Positions 62,652 through 64,000 of a stretch of 64,000 bases of DNA are shown here, piece by piece. A program made the translations under genes and the position numbers. Under the pieces are notes generated by a model. That model was not told where the DNA came from. It saw only the letters and a program-made list of their open reading frames with translations, and made no database searches. This stretch comes from Gonocerus acuteangulatus (Eukaryota > Arthropoda > Insecta > Hemiptera > Coreidae): assembly GCA_946811695.1 (NCBI GenBank), contig OX328123.1, positions 124,607,896-124,671,895 on the forward strand, given 5' to 3'. How positions within the stretch are numbered: the stretch's first letter is position 1; every line of letters begins with the position of its first letter.

Positions 62652-63315
62652 CAAACAGATTTTTCCCTTTAGTTTTAGATTCTCCTTACTGAGACCATTC
62701 ATTTGATTCCCCACTTGATTCATTTTCCCCCTCTGATATCACCCTAAGGTCTATCATCATGCCAAAGTTCAATTTTCTAGATTGTCAGGAAATACCTTAC
62801 AATTTTTATGATGATTCAATGTTCAAAGCTGAAACTTTCAGGACCTTTTATATACTATATCAACTATGTACGGTTGAAATGTCAAGACTCTTATCACAGA
62901 TAGTTATAGGGGTGTCATTTTTGTTTATCTAAAAATACCCATGGCTTGCAGAACTTCCGTGCACTCAGATATACATATACACATATGTTATTAAACAATT
63001 TTAAAATAAAGATAATTCCTAAACCATATTACTCAAGAACAGCATTAATTTAGAAGATTATATCATCTTTTCAATTAATGGTATACTTCAGTATCTGTTT
63101 TACTAAAAGTATTTGGACTAATAATGTTTCAGGAGGTGCAAGAAGAAGTAAGGAAAGTTAATAAATTTGATAACAAAGGAAAACCTGAAGTCGATCACAA
63201 ATCAACAGAAAATAAAAATTCTGCAGGAGTTGTGATTATGACAGGTGTTGCAAAGAGGAACAATGCCACAAAAGATAAAGGTGAACTAATCGAGCAAAAT
63301 CAAGATGGACTTGAG
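50943..63315 (+). CDS. DDX46: DDX46 (PRP5-type helicase) N-terminal part, incomplete
   Basis: DDX46/PRP5 is the DEAD-box ATPase that remodels U2 snRNP at the branch site during prespliceosome assembly in the nucleus. Coding exons: 50943-50947, 51017-51166, 56575-56731, 57537-57660, 62015-62142 and 63133-63315 (249 codons so far). The protein starts MRDHRKRSRSRSSTP and is an Arg-Ser/Arg-Glu-rich RS domain for about 85 residues. A charged coiled-coil-like stretch follows (EEEQKRLELEMQKRRERIER, WRAERKKKEVEAVKKDL), then the family landmarks KKWNLEDDSDEEDE, VDPLDAFM, EVQEEVRKVNK and KGELIEQNQDGLE. Human DDX46 has KKWSLEDD, LDPLDAYMEEVKEEV and KGELMENDQDAME in the same order. The helicase core lies beyond the right edge. 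Confidence 0.93.
51017..51166 (+). CDS. DDX46: DDX46 coding exon 2 (RS domain)
   Basis: Encodes DHRKRSRSRSSTPDRRRKRS and a run of RERERERRRRSRSRSN to TRSRERV. The acceptor is ACTTAG and the donor GTAAGT. Confidence 0.9.
51652..51815 (+). repeat. 5S rRNA-derived SINE, second copy
   Basis: Starts GCCAACGGTCATAGCCACAT, so it keeps the 5S 5' end lost in the copy at 28355-28532. It continues with TGAAGTTAAGCAACGGCATG and GTACCTGAATGGGTGATCG, then the same non-5S body (GGCAACCTGTAGATAGCC). It lacks a poly(A) tail. It lies in DDX46 intron 2. Confidence 0.82.
51977..52049. repeat. Perfect 32-bp hairpin with 9-base loop
   Basis: The left arm, 51977-52008, is the exact reverse complement of the right arm, 52018-52049 (centre part TATTTAAAATTGATAATG). 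The hairpin coincides with the left junction of the insertion at 52015-52342, whose first bases are an inverted copy of the flanking DNA. Confidence 0.85.
52015..52342 (+). mobile_element. Retroposon with ATTTC-repeat tail and 15-bp target duplication
   Basis: AATGTTTTTGGTGAA at 52000-52014 and 52343-52357 is a target-site duplication. The insertion begins with an inverted copy of the upstream flank, then a body (GGAGACCCCGCTTCCCGTTA, ACTCCTCAAAGGAGGAAGGC), an A-run at 52198-52250, and a 3' tail of four ATTTC repeats after AATAAAGGCT. The tail type is seen in CR1/RTE-like LINE 3' ends; the family is not identified. Confidence 0.75.
52740..53945 (+). pseudogene. Tc1 transposase remnant
   Basis: Starts MGRKYKELSSYLKDEIVKLF and KQGLCYR, the usual N-terminus of Tc1 transposases. 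Frameshifts and stops follow. Later pieces include GRYWIHKAGYGGRAVNK, the central NVMV-stop-GCMSASGVGELSKIDG segment, and a final stretch corresponding to the SPDLNPIEHLW region, badly decayed (NSNLIYIS, stop, PLRTFMGII). A SINE splits it at 53197-53372. Confidence 0.78.
53197..53372 (-). repeat. tRNA-Glu-like SINE (A type), copy 3
   Basis: Bracketed by the 13-bp duplication GGAAGAATGTGCT (53184-53196 and 53373-53385). The minus strand starts with GGTCTCCCGTGGTCTAGTGG and GGTGGGTTCGATCCCCACC, then the family body, and ends in an A-rich tail. It lies inside the Tc1 transposase, so it is younger than that element. Confidence 0.9.
54785..55213. mobile_element. pogo-like MITE
   Basis: CAGTAAACTTCTTTTAATCT and, reversed, CACCAAACTTCTTCTAATCC are the ends, followed inward by GGCA, and are flanked by TA on both sides. 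The CAGT...AATCCGGCA end type resembles pogo/Tigger elements. The 429-bp interior has no transposase. Confidence 0.72.
55216..56299. other. DDX46 intron 2, unassigned stretch
   Basis: Between 55376 and 55640 composition is more balanced and the minus strand is open for 93 codons (PSANYTLTPRTLPETQ and later GATGAGRSYQYCFLGE), but no product is recognised. The rest is AT-rich. Confidence 0.35.
56300..56460 (+). repeat. B-type tRNA-derived SINE, plus orientation
   Basis: Begins GGCCCAGTGGCGAGGAGTGT, has a B-box-like GTGGGTTTGATACCCGAT, then the body AGGCATCAGCCCTATCCTGG. It ends about 115 bases before DDX46 exon 3. Confidence 0.75.
56575..56731 (+). CDS. DDX46: DDX46 coding exon 3
   Basis: Encodes KDKRSNESRSKRRRSRSRSG, then KKEEKREIRTVEIEEPFDPT and KIDK. 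The donor is GTATAG. The preceding intron is 5.4 kb and contains a 5S-SINE, the Tc1 element and a pogo-like MITE. Confidence 0.9.
56972..57110 (-). repeat. D-type SINE-like repeat, inverted
   Basis: The reverse complement matches 6246-6400 (GAGGGCCCTCAGGGGC analogue; GGTCAGTACTACG). Preceded by (CA)n/(CG)A-rich sequence at 56890-56948. Confidence 0.5.
57537..57660 (+). CDS. DDX46: DDX46 coding exon 4 (charged helix)
   Basis: Encodes EEEQKRLELEMQKRRERIER and WRAERKKKEVEAVKKDLKTS, matching the vertebrate KLEEEMRKRKERVEKWREEQRKK segment. The donor is GTAAAT. Confidence 0.92.
57719..57902 (-). repeat. tRNA-Glu-like SINE (A type), copy 4
   Basis: The duplication TATAGTACTATT at 57707-57718 and 57903-57914 brackets it. 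The minus strand has GGTCTCCTGTGGTCTAGGGG, GGTGGGTTCGATCCCCACC and the family body. It lies 58 bases after DDX46 exon 4. Confidence 0.9.
58314..58371. repeat. (TA)n microsatellite at left flank of the Penelope-like pair
   Basis: About 55 bases of AT dinucleotide with one CATATA interruption. Confidence 0.95.
58490..58526 (-). ncRNA. Hammerhead-like motif downstream of left Penelope-like copy
   Basis: The minus-strand sequence is the same as at 61791-61824: CTGACGA, stem II GGCTAC/GTAGCC, then GAAACGTC. It lies at the 3' side of the inverted left copy. Confidence 0.6.
59029..59609 (-). pseudogene. Left-copy Penelope-like ORF: GIY-YIG endonuclease part only
   Basis: 167 codons from 59532 to 59029 are identical to the C-terminal half of the right-copy protein: MFRSLPFTPGLTDKLTKTIK, then CVYQVPCQTPSCNGVYIGET with the GIY-YIG-type GVYIGE. 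Upstream it fuses over an internal deletion to the short N-terminal segment at 59615-59718, so the catalytic reverse transcriptase is absent. Confidence 0.85.
59718..61280 (+). CDS. Penelope-like element reverse transcriptase-GIY-YIG protein, 5' partial
   Basis: The frame is open from the junction at about 59712 through the TAG after 61280, about 520 codons, without a stop. An internal ATG lies at 60231, but the coding signal starts well before it. Landmarks in order: PPRAYGLPKIHKPGNPLRPI (about 59810), LVSIDATSLFTNVPL (about 60030), IEGLAMGNCLAPDLS (about 60220), the catalytic YVDDLLLM (about 60335), PYLDILLIRQTDGT, a linker, a CVYQVPCQTPSCNGVYIGET module with the GIY-YIG endonuclease start (about 60945), SRLTQHKRTI and the final ISECVHINLN. 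All are hallmarks of Penelope-like retroelements. The N-terminus is lost at the inversion junction. The unbroken frame suggests recent activity. Confidence 0.88.
   Translation, partial: EIQERKFNEHIHKLFNSNEIDKSTKTFLISHNSLPPRAYGLPKIHKPGNPLRPIIANIDSPSSSLSKFLLPSLQILSHNNPYDIKNSFDLISKLSNLTIPHGHILVSIDATSLFTNVPLAKTLEIIENHWPTLHLHSPLSFDLFIESLKLCVNSGFFKYDGKFYKQIEGLAMGNCLAPDLSSILLNDLLNSLVPQFPHDISFICKYVDDLLLMINPNRLTDILTCFNSFHPRLQFTVEIEQDRQLPYLDILLIRQTDGTIITDWYTKPTYSGRLLNFHSSHPYHLKINVARNLLRRVLSLSHASFHNKNINIASDILARNQFPPNLIKSLVKKVKSQPSSTISPNSSLTPSSQMFRSLPFTPGLTDKLTKTIKKSYPSLNFGLKTTNKLKTLYTKLKDPIPFEHTTRCVYQVPCQTPSCNGVYIGETINDIHSRLTQHKRTITNKEIDKSALAKHAITQKHTFNFDDTKILSTQRNKKRLQISECVHINLNKNNINYKTDQQGISPMYANIFQILARPPT
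61791..61824 (+). ncRNA. Hammerhead-like motif downstream of right Penelope-like copy
   Basis: CTGACGA, then a six-base-pair stem II, GGCTAC/GTAGCC, with loop CAATGA, then GAAACGTC. The core differs from the consensus CUGAUGA only at the fifth position (U7), which is variable in natural hammerheads. It matches the motif at 21313 in layout. The mirror copy lies at 58490-58526 on the minus strand. Confidence 0.6.
61921..61971. repeat. (TA)n microsatellite at right flank of the Penelope-like pair
   Basis: About 51 bases of AT dinucleotide, 43 bases before DDX46 exon 5. Confidence 0.95.
62015..62142 (+). CDS. DDX46: DDX46 coding exon 5 (acidic region)
   Basis: Encodes SLQLPSKKWNLEDDSDEEDE, then a Lys/Glu-rich stretch and EVDPLDAFMM. 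The donor is GTATAA. The preceding 4.35-kb intron carries a SINE and the Penelope-like pair. Confidence 0.93.
62143..63132. other. DDX46 intron 5
   Basis: AT-rich, with a 49-base poly(T) tract at 62602-62649. No other feature was recognised. Confidence 0.5.
63133..63315 (+). CDS. DDX46: DDX46 coding exon 6
   Basis: Encodes EVQEEVRKVNKFDNKGKPEV, GVVIMTGVAKRNN and KDKGELIEQNQDGLE, ending at a GTAGAT donor. This is the last DDX46 exon inside the window. Confidence 0.92.
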
Positions 63316-63412
63316 GTAGATATTTTTATTAAAAACTTGAATTGTACATGTAATATGTTTTTGTTGATTTAATGATACAATTCTTCACTGCATATTATAT
63401 TAGCGGTGTAGC

Positions 63413-63415
<3 letters not shown>

Positions 63416-63470
<55 letters not shown>
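63416..63470. repeat. (TA)n microsatellite
   Basis: About 54 bases of AT dinucleotide in the intron after DDX46 exon 6. Confidence 0.95.
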
Positions 63471-63473
<3 letters not shown>

Positions 63474-63477
63474 GAAT

Positions 63478-63650
63478 CTTGATGGTAGTTAGCCCTAAGC
63501 CATGAGCATTCCTTACATGCCTAAGGTTGTGGGTTTGATTCTTACTTAGGATAATGGCTTTTTTTAAAACAAAAAAAAAAAAAATAATAGTGATAATAGA
63601 CATTTCCCCTATCCTGGATAAAAAAGGGTGGTAACCTTTAGATTACTCAG
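63478..63650 (+). repeat. B-type SINE, decayed, plus orientation
   Basis: The head TGATGGTAGTTAGCCCTAAG, a B-box-like GTGGGTTTGATTCTTACTTA and the body CCCCTATCCTGG, AAAAAAGGGTGGTAACC match the family at 56300-56460. It directly follows a (TA)n tract. Confidence 0.65.
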
Positions 63651-64000
63651 GTTTTATATATATATAAAGAAGTAATAAAAATACTCTCCTTGACCATTGT
63701 CTGTACTACAGGCTGCACAATTCCTTTGGACCACTGTATTAATCGTCCATCTCGTGAAAGTTACTCTATGAGCTCTTCCTGAAATTTCCTGTTTTAATGA
63801 ATGATGATGTGAAAATTGATCAAATATATGAAACGAGCTATTTCTTTCAGAATTATTCATTTTAGGGAATGACTGTTTTCAGGATCAGCAATAGAAGAAA
63901 ACAGATAATTCAGTCTATATATTAAAAAAAAAAAAATAAAATAAAAAAATAACAACATGAAAGTAAGTGATATTAAAATATTCTGGCGCTAATAGCAATC

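Noticed and set aside
63654..63860. 68-codon minus-strand open frame near the right edge
   Set aside because: It has a fairly protein-like mix, but no homologue is recognised and the frame abuts simple repeats.

Overview
The window is AT-rich, intron-rich animal nuclear DNA. It carries the 5' parts or complete coding regions of three conserved single-copy genes, buried in dense, heavily nested transposon debris. The transposon mix (two-ORF jockey-like LINE, GIY-YIG Penelope-like elements, piggyBac, hAT, pogo, Tc1, mariner, Ty3/gypsy, tRNA-derived and 5S-derived SINEs, long (TA)n tracts) suggests an invertebrate, most likely an arthropod. The species cannot be fixed from sequence alone. No bacterial gene, CRISPR array or functional tRNA/rRNA gene is visible.

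Host genes. (1) Minus strand, 527-8773: the first six coding exons of huntingtin (HTT), starting MATLEKL and lacking any polyglutamine tract; the gene runs out of the left edge. (2) Plus strand, 12318-42207: a complete 11-coding-exon TMEM104 gene, 484 codons before the stop, all splice phases consistent, spread over about 30 kb because its introns are full of mobile elements. (3) Plus strand, from 50943 out of the right edge: the N-terminal RS-rich and acidic part of DDX46 (PRP5-type spliceosomal DEAD-box helicase), starting with a first coding exon of only five bases. HTT and TMEM104 are divergent, with about 3.5 kb between start codons; TMEM104 and DDX46 are co-oriented. The three genes act in unrelated processes (HEAT-repeat scaffold, membrane transporter-like protein, pre-mRNA splicing).

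Mobile elements, left to right. 1-323: fragment of a LINE whose C-terminal restriction-like endonuclease part also occurs at 30.4-30.9 kb. 1.1-7.2 kb: SINEs and a TTAGCGCGGTTCC-bounded repeat in HTT introns. 9.4-10.8 kb: a dead Ty3/gypsy integrase split at a TTAA by a deleted piggyBac element. 13.0-14.8 kb: a 1.84-kb foldback with 0.8-kb arms. 17.6-18.2 kb: a tandem array of about 145-bp units. 18.5-18.9 kb: a LINE 3' ORF fragment. 20.0-23.2 kb: a multi-layer nest that includes a small Penelope-like insertion with a hammerhead-ribozyme-like motif. 26.5-27.4 kb: a pogo element keeping a CENP-B-type helix-turn-helix. 28.4 kb: a 5S-derived SINE. 32.8-33.3 kb: a possible solo LTR. 33.5-34.7 kb: a mariner with one frameshift and one stop. 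36.7-41.9 kb: a foldback repeat holding a LINE, holding a hAT element, holding a TTAA MITE. 45.0-48.4 kb: a nearly complete jockey-like LINE. 52.4-54.2 kb: a Tc1 element holding a SINE. 54.8-55.2 kb: a pogo-like MITE. 58.4-61.9 kb: a head-to-head pair of Penelope-like copies with GIY-YIG endonuclease, YVDD reverse transcriptase and hammerhead-like motifs near both ends.

The most interesting material is the set of nested insertions with intact target-site duplications, the ribozyme-like motifs, the 5S-derived SINE family, and an insertion that created a 32-bp perfect hairpin.
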